DNA of 64,000 nt from Gymnopilus junonius (Eukaryota; Basidiomycota; Agaricomycetes; Agaricales; Galerinaceae), in contig JADNYJ010000071.1 in assembly GCA_015501075.1 (NCBI GenBank), positions 62,001-126,000 of the forward strand, written 5' to 3'. A program made the position numbers and the translations under genes. Below the pieces are notes generated by a model that had not been told where the DNA came from, did not search any database, and worked only from the letters and a program-made list of their open reading frames with translations. Each line of letters opens with the position of its first letter. Within the stretch, counting starts at the first letter, position 1. This document shows positions 12,121 to 22,365 of the stretch, one piece after another.

Positions 12121-13100
12121 CAGGTCGAAGACAACTCCAGTGGTACTGATGAAGAACGTTCACTTGAGGTCTTGAAGAATGCCATGGTCCCCTTCTTAAA
12201 TATCTGGAGCAATTTGTTGTGGACTGTTAGTCTCGGTGGGTAGGGTCGCCGTCATCTGATTAACCATTAGGCTTAGGGACTGATTGCCATAAAATTTTCG
12301 AATCCACTCTTCTACCGGCATCCATTCACTTGCAATGAAATGTGTGTAGTATGCAGTGGAAATTCCCACTTATGTTCATTTTAATGATCAAGCATGGAGA
12401 ACACATCATTATTCTAGCAGTAAGGGGTGATGGAGGGGTCATTTGGAGTGGTACTGGGGCGGGTGTCATGTGAGACGGAGGTTTGGCGGAGGTTACCTAG
12501 TCCACCTCGCCCTGTGGAGTGCTAGAAGGACCAAATTGAATCAAGAAGAAAACAGAACGTCAGCAGTGCAGGAGATCTTTGAGGATTTGAAGTATGTACG
12601 AAGGGTTCACGAGCACGAGATTGAGAGCGTTCGAAGTCTGACAGAGAAAAAGAAGCGTAAGTATCGGCAATGCGAAGAAAACAAGATTGTAAAATGGAGC
12701 GAAAAAAGTGGAGGCGACGTGATGACACTGTCGTGGCGCCGATTCCAGGTCGTACGGATGAGATTTTGATGCACGGATTCTGGATAGCTTCAAGATGTGG
12801 CAAAAACCAGTGCCGACAGTGAACTGGGGTTCGAATCGATGGTCAACAATCGGTTCTACACCGCCAGTCTCTGGACATCACAGTGTGAGTGGGCCACGTT
12901 TGGCGCGACGCCCATGCAGACAACGTTGAAGATGAGAAGAAAGGAATGGGACATAGGTGGCGGACACCATGAAGCCAGGTGAGAATGAAAAGGTCGGGAC
13001 GAAAGAAAGTTCCCGGGCGGCAGACCCAAAACGAAGCCGAACTGTCTTATCTTATCTGCCCCACACCTATCTTCACCAGCAACCACCACCACCAATTCCA
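12121..13100. other. Intergenic, one uncertain frame
   Basis: A plus-strand frame at 12443-12769 has a charged middle (EIESVRSLTEKKKRKYRQ) and could be coding, but has no motif and no convincing splice partners. Otherwise nothing is seen. Confidence 0.25.
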
Positions 13101-13124
13101 GAATCCAAAGACTTGAAAGGACAA

Positions 13125-13331
13125 CTCACCCATTCTGGAACTGATAGACGTCAAACAATCCTTTTCTTCCTCTTCAGCTGTATCGGTTGCAGCAGCGTAG
13201 GCGTCATTTTTAGTGTTACTACTTGGCATTAACATTCGGCTCAGCTTGGTTCCGAGGGTGTAAATTTTGCTGGTTAATGACTGTTTATGGGATGGCGATG
13301 GCGATGGTGATATAGGGCGTTGTTCCAACAT
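13125..13331 (-). CDS. Putative first exon of an unknown small protein
   Basis: The minus-strand frame starting at 13331 reads a Ser/Pro-rich leader, then SLTSKIYTLGTKLSRMLMPS, then an acidic helix (AEEEEKDCLTSISSRM), and stops at a good donor (gtgagt near 13125). The same N-terminal pattern occurs at 30986 on the plus strand, read there as SLSSKIHALGAKLSRTLTP, so this is a real conserved coding sequence and not chance. The downstream exons were not found. The function is unknown. Confidence 0.35.
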
Positions 13332-14613
13332 GGAGATGTAGGAAGGTAAGGTCGAGTTGCTCTATGGTCTCGAGGAGAAAACTTCTGGTGGTTGGCATTC
13401 CGCGGGAGTAATAATGATCGCCTTGGTCAAGTTAGGCATCTCTTTCACCCAAAACAGCTGGAGTCGGCTTCCGCCGTTTGACGCACTCGCCCGCCACGTT
13501 CACCTGTGGATACTTTTTTGTCTGATAATTCTGGATTAAATCTGGATACGTTTAGATTTTGAGAAGTGCGTTACAAGGTGATATTTCTTTGCTAGATCAT
13601 TTCGATATTTATTTTTCTTCTCTTTCTCTTCAGGACATGTGTTGAGTACCTGAATCCTGAGTGATATTGTTTCCTCTGGAAATGGCCTCCTCACCTCCGA
13701 GTTGGACTGCCTGCATCCTTCACTCTATTCCATGTTCGCAGTTGTACCTGACATAGTGGATCCATTTCCTTGCTCGATTTCATGATTGTCCATTTCTGGT
13801 TCAGAGGATTCTAGTCGGAACCCACTTCCTGATCTTTCTCGTTCAACTGTCACAGTGGCGTCATACTATTTGATATTCATTCTCCTTTGAAGAAGGTCAG
13901 CCACTTCTGGATGTATCCAACAACGTGCTGACACCTTTCTCTGTTCAAATGGCCATGCAACCAAGTTCAGTGGTCGGACATACCTCGCCATATCAGATGA
14001 ATTTGTACTCTGTCCCGGGTAAGGTTTCTGATAATGAGTCAGTAAATAGTCCTGACTTCAAAATATAGAGGGTTACCTGGGCATTTCGAAGGTACTGTGT
14101 CTCGTATTCCTCGGCTCTTTTCATATATTTCATGCAAAAATTCACTTCGACACAGTACTTCATGTGTTCTTCTATCCTAGTGTGCGAGCACCATCGCACG
14201 AACTGAGAAGTTTCATCCCCAAAAGGATCCCCTGTCGTTAGTGGCAACATTAATACTTGGTATGTCATCTCTATTTTGTATATGCTGCGACTGAAGAGAA
14301 TGATGCACAGTGTGAAATGTATACCCATCGAAAACGATAAACTCGAATGCGACTGGATAGTATGTACTTTACATTGTTGGCCCGTGCTATTTTCTTCCAA
14401 TTATTATATGGCAGACTTCAAAGGACGTACATCCAAAATGTAAGTCAGAAATTATGTGACATCTTCAAGAACAGTTAACCATCAACGTCTACACTAGGTT
14501 AACTACATGCGCTGTAAGATATGTTGGGACACCGGTACAAAAGCGCACACACTTAACATAGGAGATGGATGTCGGCCTTCCATTCATATGCAAACCACCC
14601 GTGCTCCCGACCA
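13332..14613. other. Intergenic
   Basis: AT-rich DNA. A minus-strand frame of 135 codons at 13993-14400 has a Cys-rich, aromatic translation without motif; I could not decide whether it is coding. The rest shows nothing. Confidence 0.3.
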
Positions 14614-15047
14614 CTAGTCATTTATGCCGACATACCAGCCCGGTTCTCCATCGAAGCCATACGTGCAAGCATCTTTTTCAATTTCTCAATCTTGTCTGCA
14701 CTCGGAATGAGCTTATCATCTGCTCTAGTATGCCAAGTGAATGCGATGGCATCTTCTTCAAATGGCCGTCCCTTCACACGCACGGATCGGTGCGTGGCAC
14801 GAGGCTCATCCTGGGTAATTTGATTACACTTGTCTATGAGCTGCGAATAAAAATCTTCACAGACTCACATGTATTTTGAACTCTGGATGGAAATATCTTC
14901 AGGTCCAGAGCAGATGGCGTCGTATTGCTCTTTCAAGAGTGAAGCAACATGGTTGTCATCGAGGAGGAAGCCCCATGCTGCGGGCTTGGGATAGCGCGAT
15001 AATGGGCGGAGCGGTTGTGACGGAATCGTGTTGCTAGCAGTAGCCAT
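14614..15047 (-). pseudogene. Copy A of the six-copy orphan family, broken
   Basis: This copy matches copy E (29751) along its whole length, beginning with the shared core SQPLRPLSRYPKPAAWGF at residue 9 or so. Two lesions break it: a TGA in place of a Lys codon after the phrase SSKYM (about position 14868), and a one-base loss in the codons for the LATYG stretch (about 14671). The stop codon TAG aligned with copy E is at 14614-14616. A 5' UTR intron (gtatgt...cttag) ends just before the ATG, as in every copy. The function of the family is unknown; it has no signal peptide and no membrane segment. Confidence 0.8.
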
Positions 15048-15417
15048 CGTATCCTAAGGGAGAAAAGTATAAGTCATAGCTAATTGTGGAATAGATCGCT
15101 TTGACATACCTGTAGAGCTGCAGAGGCAAGTAGCCTTGGAAGAACAGCGAAACAAATCCAACGGTGATGCATTGATGGGTAAGCATCACATGATTTTGTG
15201 TGCGTTTCCAAAAATCTCATCGTTGCCGCCTCGGGAGGTGCATTCGTGGTTGCTAGTCTTAAAAATGTACGTTTAATGACATCTTATCCATGACCTAATT
15301 TACTTTCACTTTGTACTAGTAGAACTTTAATGACCAAGGTTGAATGCATGAGTTGATATTAGTCTACGCGGACGATTGGCGGCCGAATGATGTATCAAGC
15401 TAACTTTTCTACACTGC
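15048..15417. other. Intergenic between copies A and B
   Basis: Holds the 5' UTR intron of copy A (about 15051-15110) and its promoter side, then AT-rich DNA. Nothing else is seen. Confidence 0.35.
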
Positions 15418-15530
15418 TCAATTGTTTACACCAACGAGCCAGCGGGGCTCTTCCCCAAACCCATACGGTTCCAGGAACTCCTTCAGTTTTTTGATTTTAT
15501 CCGAGCTCGGAATGAAATTGTCGTCCGGAA

Positions 15531-15558
15531 TACTGTAGTATTTCATTCAATTCGGCAG
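15531..15558 (+). repeat. Left terminal inverted repeat
   Basis: 28 bases ending in ATTCGGCAG, identical to the reverse complement of 20103-20130. The outer TA is the target duplication. Confidence 0.95.
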
Positions 15559-15842
15559 GCCCCGTGACGCGTGACGGGCCTGCCAAAATTTTGGTTTCGG
15601 CAGGTGGCTGGTTTCGCTGTGACAGGCCCCTTTTTTCAGCAGCAGATTTTTTTTCATGTACGAAGTAGCCAGGCATGGATAGGGACAATGTATGGACTTT
15701 ACATGCTCATACATGCAAAGATATGCACCAGAAAGAAGGCAGAATCCGAGCAATGCATAGAAGGTCTGATACTTACTTAAGCATGTCACTGAGTGGCCAG
15801 ACTGATTAGATTGTCTTTATTTCATCTACAATTTATGACAAG

Positions 15843-17744
15843 ATGCTTCCAGCGGTACCACCAGACATAGCGACGCAAATTCTACCAAGCCAGGATCTTA
15901 CCATCCTCGAGCTCCTAAAATTTCCCCTCCCAATCATCCGACAAGAGTCCCCTCACCACCCTATTCACCCACAGGAATTTTTTTCAACACAGAATCCAAC
16001 AACCACTGATGCCGACACCATCCGTGCTGCTCCAGTGCCGCCTCTTCCACTATTGAAACAGCTGGAGAGTAAGGCTATCGACCTCCAGCAAGTGAATTCA
16101 ATCCTCTGCCCTCACGTACCAGGCCTCCTAGGCACATGGCTCCCAACCTGGGTTCTCTCTTTCTGGATTGAAGCTGCTCGCATTTGGCCTGTAAAACAAG
16201 AGTGGATTTCAGCTGAAGAGAGTCTACATGCATGGAAGAGAAGCAAGAAACGAACAGACCAGACAATGAGTCTTGTCAATTGTGTCTTTGACACCTTTGC
16301 CCATCTCTCATGGACAGACAACGTCAAGGGATTTCCAGCAATGCCGCCCATGGACATTCTCACAACCTACACCACAAAGAATTGGTTAAAAGACGAACAC
16401 GAGAATCAAATGCTTCACCTTTTGGAGTGCCAATTGACAAGGACCCGGAATGACGAGGGAGTTCACATTGGCAACACATTCTTTGTCACAAAGCTCCTGG
16501 AAATTTACCGACGACCTGACCGCGATGACCACTATCTGAACTCTGCAAACCTTTCATGGCTTCGCAACCAGGGTCAAGAGTTCGGAATGGGTGTCCTTGA
16601 CAAGCTCGCCACCATCGTAAACGTCAGGCAGAACCACTGGGTAGCGGTTATTGTTGACTTCCAGTCTGCTCAAATCCTGTACGGAGACTCATTAGGCAGT
16701 ACAATCAATGAAGAGCTTGAAGAGGCACTCACCTGGTGGACCTTTCATCACACAGCCCAATATTTTCCAATTCAAAACCTCCCCATCACATGTCAGAGAG
16801 ACGGGTACTCCTGCGGGCTTCTGGCATGGAATGCGCTTGCGACAAAGCTCCTCCCAGAGCTGCATTCACTCATGGACAGTGGAACGGTCCAAGATGAGCG
16901 ATTGAAGGTGTTCCTGCAAGTTGTAGCACGTCACGATGAGAAGGTAAGATTCAAAAATAAGTTGGAGGATTTGAGCCCTCACCACCCTTTGAACCAGTCC
17001 TTTGACATCATAGCTCAAGACTACCAGTTTACCTTCGTAAAGACTCTGGACAACCAGACACCACAAGCTGTGCCTGGCAGCTCAACTAGTACTGCTACGG
17101 AATGCGAGTCAGAGCATGCACAACGTCTCGACACTCTCTTTCCACCAATTTTTATGCCACCCTCACATCCGACACCGCCCTCATCAGACTCCGTTGCATC
17201 CCATCCAACGACACCGCCTTCACGCCCAACAACGCCACCATCTCAACCGGCAACACCATCATCAGACTTTTCTGACTTTGTGCCTTTGTGCCCAACAACG
17301 CCGCCATCTCGGCCTGTAACTCCACTGCCTGGTCAAGCAGCTGGGACTAAGAGATCTGCCTCCGACAGAACACCCAAGGGCTCACCTAAATCTAAGCCTT
17401 CACAAAAGATCTTCAAATCGGCCATGCAGAAAGTGACGTCATCGATTCGAAATGCACTCGAGTTGGCGAAGGAAGCTGAGGACCTGGGTGAAAACCCAAA
17501 GTTTGGCCTGCTCAGGTTTTGGAAAAAAGGAACAGCAGCAGACAAGAAGACTTACTTCGACAGGGAAGATGAGAGGGCAGAGGATGACCAGTCACGAACA
17601 CATATCATTGAGAAGACCGCGGCAACAGACAAGAAACTGCACGAGAGGGATTTAGCAAAATTACGCCAGCAGAAGCGACGCTTACTTGTGAAGGAGCAGG
17701 AGATAAAAGCCGGGGTGCGCAGTCCTAGTGGCACTAAAAGAAAG
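15843..17744 (+). CDS. Ulp1-like (C48) cysteine protease of the transposon
   Basis: The frame opens at the ATG 15843 and runs 634 codons to a possible donor at 17745. The catalytic layout of Ulp1/SENP proteases is complete: His265 in QNHWVAV, Asp282 in YGDSLG, Gln318 in PITCQRDG, and Cys324 in YSCG. These enzymes process or remove SUMO-like tags; in plant and fungal transposons their role is unproven. After the protease lies a linker with TPP/PSRPTTP repeats (about residues 435-500), then a basic coiled tail. If the 49-base intron 17745-17793 (gtcagc...ggcag) is removed, the frame continues in phase 0 into the transposase, giving one long protein. Unspliced, the protein ends at 17753. Which form exists is not known. 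Confidence 0.85.
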
Positions 17745-17793
17745 GTCAGCTAAATGCTTACCCACAATTCTAATACTTATCTCGACATGGCAG

Positions 17794-19820
17794 GCAAGAC
17801 CAATGGAGCTTTCGGATGAGACAGATCCAACTCTGAAGAAAATTAAGGGGAACGTACCCGAGCTCACGCGGCCTGCTCGAGAGCTGAGGAGGAAGATGCA
17901 TGAGAAAAATCGAAACCCACAAGGAAGAAAGAAAAAGAACGAACCTCGGCCTGCAAAATACCATAACTGGGTGACACCATTTTGCTGGACACAGATTGCG
18001 ATGGTCGCCAAGAAAGTGGGCTGGAGTGCATCAGATATAGCAAACGGATTAAAGAAGCTCAGCCCTGTCATTTTTGAGAAAATCAGTCATAACATGGTTG
18101 AGGGGTGGATTGACCATTCTGGCTCAAAGCCGAAGTGGAAAGATTCAGTGTTAATAAGGGTCGGAAAAGGAAATGATCCAGGACACAACAAAGGGGGACG
18201 ACATGGGATTCTGGCTTCTCATCCTGAAGTCATTGAAGCCATCAAAGAATGTCTTGAATATCTCCGAGAACGAAATGCACCTGTGACTCTCATCAGCGCA
18301 CGCGCAGTCATAACCGCGACCATTCTCGAGAAGCAGCCTGGGATTTTCGACATGAAATTCAAGGACGGTTCGTCCTTCCGTGTCTCGGAATCGTTCGTAC
18401 GCAAGTTCTTGCACGGAACTCTTGCATGGAGCATGCGGAAGGCTACACAAGCAGCCCAGAAACTTCCTAAAGATTGGGAAGATCAGTGTCGCCATTCGTT
18501 CTTTCGCAGGGTATATGTCATCAAGGAATATGACATACCTATGTGTCTTTATATCAACTTCGACCAAATGCAAGTGGTTTTTGTGCCTGGGAATCAGATG
18601 ACATGGGCGCAGACAGGGTCAAAGCAAGTGGGACTGGTGGGAATGGATGAAAAGCGGGCTTTCACTTTAGTCGTTGGTGCTGCGGCTGACGGGACTCTGT
18701 TGCCATTTCAAGCAGTCTATCTTGGGAAAACAGATGCCTCCCTTCCTTTGCCAGCAGGATCTCGCAACTATTCTGATGGGGTAGAGGCTGGATTCAAGTT
18801 TGTGTCTTCCGGGAAAGGCAATTACTGGTCAAACCAAGCAACCATGCGCAAATATGTCGACGAAATCCTCGCACCATATTTCGACAGGAAGAAGGCAGAG
18901 CTGGCACTCCCACCCAGTCAGAAAAGTATTGTCCAGCTTGATGTATGGTCTGTTCATCACTCTGAGGAGTTTCGAGGATGGATGAAAGAGAACCACCCTA
19001 CGATCATCCTAGATTACGTCCCAGGTGGTTGTACCGGAGTTGCCCAGCCCTGTGATGTCAGAATTCAGTGACCATTGAAACTTTCAATCAAGAAATCATA
19101 CCATGAAGATCTTGTCGAAGATTTGTTGACAAGTGCGAAAGAGGGAAATAGCAATCCAAAATTCAAGGAAGGCCTCGCCGATCTTCGAAATCGGACGCCT
19201 CGATGGTTGTGGAACGCATATAATGCACTGCAGGACAAGGAAATGATCAAAAAGGTAGGCATTGACCAACATGAAAGAATGAAACTTACCTTCTGCAGGC
19301 TTTCGAAAAATGCGTCGTTCAAGAATGGAATTCTTCTTATGAGTGCCTCATCAGCTTCAAGGCATGAGAGGCTCTCCGTAATATGAAAGATACGGACCCC
19401 GCCTTTTGGGCAGAATTGAACAGAGATGCTCAGAGCGTTCCAGATGAAAACACGCAGATGCCAGAGGACATGGAACTGGACAACACGAACTTCGAAGATA
19501 ATGATGTTGACGATTGTGATTTGCCGATGCAGATCATGATTTCAGCAATGAAGGGTGGTGAACTGCCAGACGGTGTAGGCGTTGGTCAGGGCGGGAGATT
19601 GGTGTCCATCGCAGAGGTGGAGAACATCGATCTCGAACCTGGGGTTGAGATCTCCACATCAGCGGAAGCAAATGAAGATGGAAATGGAGACTCACCTAGC
19701 GACGGAAGACGGCCTAAGCGGCATCGAACAGCCAACAAGCTTTATGCCTCTGGCACTTTCTGGAGACACAACGATGAAGACGACTGGCACGATGATAGTG
19801 TTCTGATGGAGGAGCGTTGA
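17794..19820 (+). pseudogene. DDE transposase of the transposon, one internal stop
   Basis: Exon 17794-19254 and exon 19299-19820, separated by a 44-base intron (gtaggc...ctgcag), read in one frame except for a TGA at 19069-19071. Family pattern at that point (PCDVRIQ-stop-PLKLSIKKSY) suggests an Arg codon CGA changed to TGA. The acidic triad of the DDE_1 fold is visible: Asp in NFDQM (18562), Asp in QLDVWSVH (18940), and Asp in AQPCDV (19054). The N-terminal half carries the helix-rich DNA-binding part, with VGWSASDIANGLKKL. The tail is acidic and ends with KRHRTANKLYASGTFW. An upstream ATG at 17728 would start it as a separate protein. With the stop, this copy is probably not self-mobile. 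Confidence 0.85.
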
Positions 19821-20102
19821 GACCAGTGTAAACAATGTGCCACAGTCCGTTTCTGAACAGCACGTGATGCCAACACTTGTCGTTCACTGTCTAAGTACTC
19901 GAAGTTGGTATAGTCATTGAATTTATATGCTACTGAGCATAAAATACGTACAGTACATATAGAGAGTGGTGCAGGAAGAAAAAACGATTTTTATTCTTTT
20001 TTTTTGCTTTTTTTTTGAATTTTCAAATGGTTTCGGCACCTGGGCAAAATTACCGTGACCACCGTGACATTTCGGCGATTTAGGTAGGGCCGTGACGCGT
20101 GA

Positions 20103-20130
20103 CTGCCGAATTGAATGAAATACTACAGTA
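20103..20130 (-). repeat. Right terminal inverted repeat
   Basis: Perfect reverse complement of 15531-15558. The last TA is the duplicated target. Confidence 0.95.
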
Positions 20131-20442
20131 GTGTTCCAAGTAAATCCAATAGCTTGTTGATTTATCAAGGCAACTTTGGTATGAACCAAGCACATGTTGA
20201 CGAGAGTTCGCATTCCGTAATTTCATTGCATTTTTCTAAGAGCTCCGAATAAAAGTTGCTGCAGACTTCCATGGATTTGGAAAAATTTTCGGCTCGATTT
20301 TCAATTCCTTCAATTGTGGCATTCATTTCTCTTCCAAGTACGAATTGAGGAGTCTGTCGTCGAGAGGGAAACCCCACACTGCAGGTTTTGGGTAGCGCGA
20401 TAGTGGTCGGAGTGGTTGTGATGGAATGGTTTTGGTTGTCAT

Positions 20443-21017
20443 AGCTAGCATGAATAAGTGTGAGTTTTTGATTTGAAGGATAATAAACGCTGACCTGCCT
20501 GCTTCGACATATGTATCTGGTGTAGGTTTCTTCAGAGTGTCATTGCATCCCTACACCTTTTATGTTGATAAGCCCCACTTGGTTCGCCGTATGTTCATAA
20601 ATTATGAGTCAGCTGTTCGGCACCAAAACCTGTATAAACCTTGTACGCTGGCTTCCCGGCACGCAGACATAGTTGAGGTCATCGTGATTGAAAGAGGATG
20701 AACGATAACAGCTGACCCATGACATCCGTGCTGGGAGCTAGCTTCCTGTGAGTCTGGAAAGTTCACAGGTCTTTATTGGACTCATGGGGCAGTCGTTGTC
20801 ATCAAAGAGAATAATATTTCTTCCAGATTCGTTGAGATGAATTTACAACAGAGCTAGAAGACCAAGTTTGTGCTTGAAATGAGTCTATTTGCTGTCTATT
20901 GGGATGCGCCAAGGTCGAGTGTGAATAGATGAGCCAAACCAAACAAGTACATAACACTGAAGTTGAAAAAATGATACAAAATGAAGGACTGGAGCTCTCC
21001 GTTCTGTCTACTGATTC
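20443..21017. other. Intergenic between copies B and C
   Basis: Starts with the 5' UTR intron of copy B (gtcagc...gctag, about 20444-20498). The part 20920-21017 resembles 26560-26690 (shared words such as agtacataacac), so the duplication that made copies C and D extends past their 3' ends. Confidence 0.45.
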
Positions 21018-21452
21018 TTAGTTATTCAGACCGGTATACCATCCCGGTTCCCCATCGAAGCCATATGTAGCAAGCATCTCCTTCAACTCTGCGACCTTGC
21101 CTGGACTTGGAATGAGACTATCGTCTGGTCTAGTGTGCCAAGTGAATACGATGGCAATCTCTTCAAGTGGGTTGCCATTGACACGAATGAGGCGGTGTCT
21201 TGCAAGGGGTTCATATTGGGTGATCTTATTGCACTCGTCTGTGAGCTCCGAGTAGAAGTCTTGACAGAGCTGCATGTATTCTGGACTCTCAGAGTCGATA
21301 TCTGCAGCTCCCGGAAATACAGTATCGGCTTTCTTTTTCAAATATGAAGCAATACGATCATCATCGAGGACGAAGCCCCATGCTGCTGGCCTTGGATAAC
21401 GCGATAATGGGCGAAGTGGTTTTGAAGGAATCGTGTTACCAGCAGTAGCCAT
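21018..21452 (-). CDS. Copy C of the orphan family, intact (144 residues)
   Basis: The full frame runs from ATG 21452 to TAA 21018. Conserved landmarks are SKPLRPLSRYPRPAAWGFVL near the N-terminus, CQDFYSELTDECNKI in the middle, and FTWHTRPDD followed by LATYGFDGEPGW near the C-terminus. The protein is soluble by composition, with no signal peptide. It is most like copy D (26692). The 5' UTR intron (21455-21507) ends two bases before the ATG and has GC instead of GT at its donor (gcaagt). An upstream in-frame ATG at 21572 lies within or before that intron and was not used. The function is unknown. Confidence 0.8.
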   Translation of the reverse strand: MATAGNTIPSKPLRPLSRYPRPAAWGFVLDDDRIASYLKKKADTVFPGAADIDSESPEYMQLCQDFYSELTDECNKITQYEPLARHRLIRVNGNPLEEIAIVFTWHTRPDDSLIPSPGKVAELKEMLATYGFDGEPGWYTGLNN

Positions 21453-21507
21453 AGCTAATGGGAGTAAGTGAAGCCGAATCGATGTGAGATAGATAACGCC
21501 AACTTGC

Positions 21508-22365
21508 CTGCCTAAATGCACACACCCGTTTAGGAAGAAATTAAAATTAAAATTGCGCCATACCGAATACAAGTTCAGAATGAAAGACCGTTTTAATTTT
21601 TAAGATGACGATGATAGATGACATGCATGTGACTGGATCAGTCAACAGAAATTGAGGGCTCATAATGGTATCGTCCTCCGGCTTGAATTCTTCAATAAGT
21701 TACATGACAGCGAGAAAACCCCAGGTAAGAGGAATAATTTTTTTGGAGTCCTAAACAAGTAAGAGAAAAAGCGAGAAGCACAAACAGCATAAGGCAGTGG
21801 AAATGAGAACCAACTCGTAATGTAGAACGAAGATGTAGAGGAAGTTGGGGTAAGGTGGACGATGGAAGGTGAATATTAGCCGCAGTTCAGCCTGTACAGA
21901 TGACAAATCTTTCATAATGTGACATAGACTGGGGAAACTGATGCGAGGTGGTTGCTCTGATTCATTTTGAAGCGCCATACTTCATAACTATTCGAATTTT
22001 TGTTTGTGACCCACAGCACTACCAAGCTCTGCTCCGCCAATGAAAAGCTCAAGTACGCAATGAAAACACACCAGTGAACGCATTTGTTCTCACCCCACTT
22101 CTGGCATTGAACATCAGCTCCAGGTCTCGATTCGGTCTTACGTTTGGAATGTTGTGGATAGGCGGTATCAACACCGCTGAGTACCCTTGGCGCAGCTGCA
22201 CTTCCTTCAGCACACGCTCACCCCGTTCGTCTTCTTCTAACCGTCCTATGCACTAACCCTCAGTCCGAATGTTGTTTCCAGGATTTGTCATACTGAAACA
22301 GGTCACACTAACATCGATGTGTGCCACACTCCACACAGACTGTGTTCGCAGCGACATGAAGGTGA
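21508..22365. other. Intergenic, repeat shared with 29.4 kb
   Basis: The part 21600-21840 resembles 29450-29690 in the same direction (for example gcataaggcagtgg in both), so it belongs to the duplicated landscape around the family copies. No gene is seen. Confidence 0.45.

Larger units (their letters stand above)
15531..20130 (+). mobile_element. 4.6-kb DNA transposon coding Ulp1-like protease and DDE transposase
   Basis: Length is 4600 bases counted with the TA at each end. The ends are perfect 28-bp inverted repeats starting TACTGTAGTATTTCATTC. Target duplication is TA, proved by the empty site in the paralogue at 35229. Next to the repeats lie GC-rich subterminal motifs on both sides (gtgacgcgtgac, and cacggt repeats) that may bind the transposase. 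Coding runs left to right: a Ulp1-like cysteine protease (15843-17744) and a DDE transposase (17794-19820). TA duplication and a DDD triad place it near the Tc1/mariner-pogo side of the DDE_1 group, by family knowledge. A 268-bp MITE at 46815 has the same ends. Confidence 0.9.
15418..20442 (-). pseudogene. Copy B of the orphan family, interrupted by a transposon
   Basis: The N-terminal part reads from the ATG at 20442 down to 20131, and the C-terminal part from 15530 down to the stop at 15418-15420. The 4.6-kb element at 15531-20130 lies between. The two halves align end to end with copy F (35229-35657). At the junction copy B reads ccggaa-TA-gtgttcc where copy F reads ccggaa-TC-gtattcc, so the element duplicated only TA. 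A one-base loss in an A run near 20337 (gagaaatg against gaaaaaatg in copy F) adds a frameshift. The 5' UTR intron just before the ATG is kept. This copy cannot make the family protein. Confidence 0.9.
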
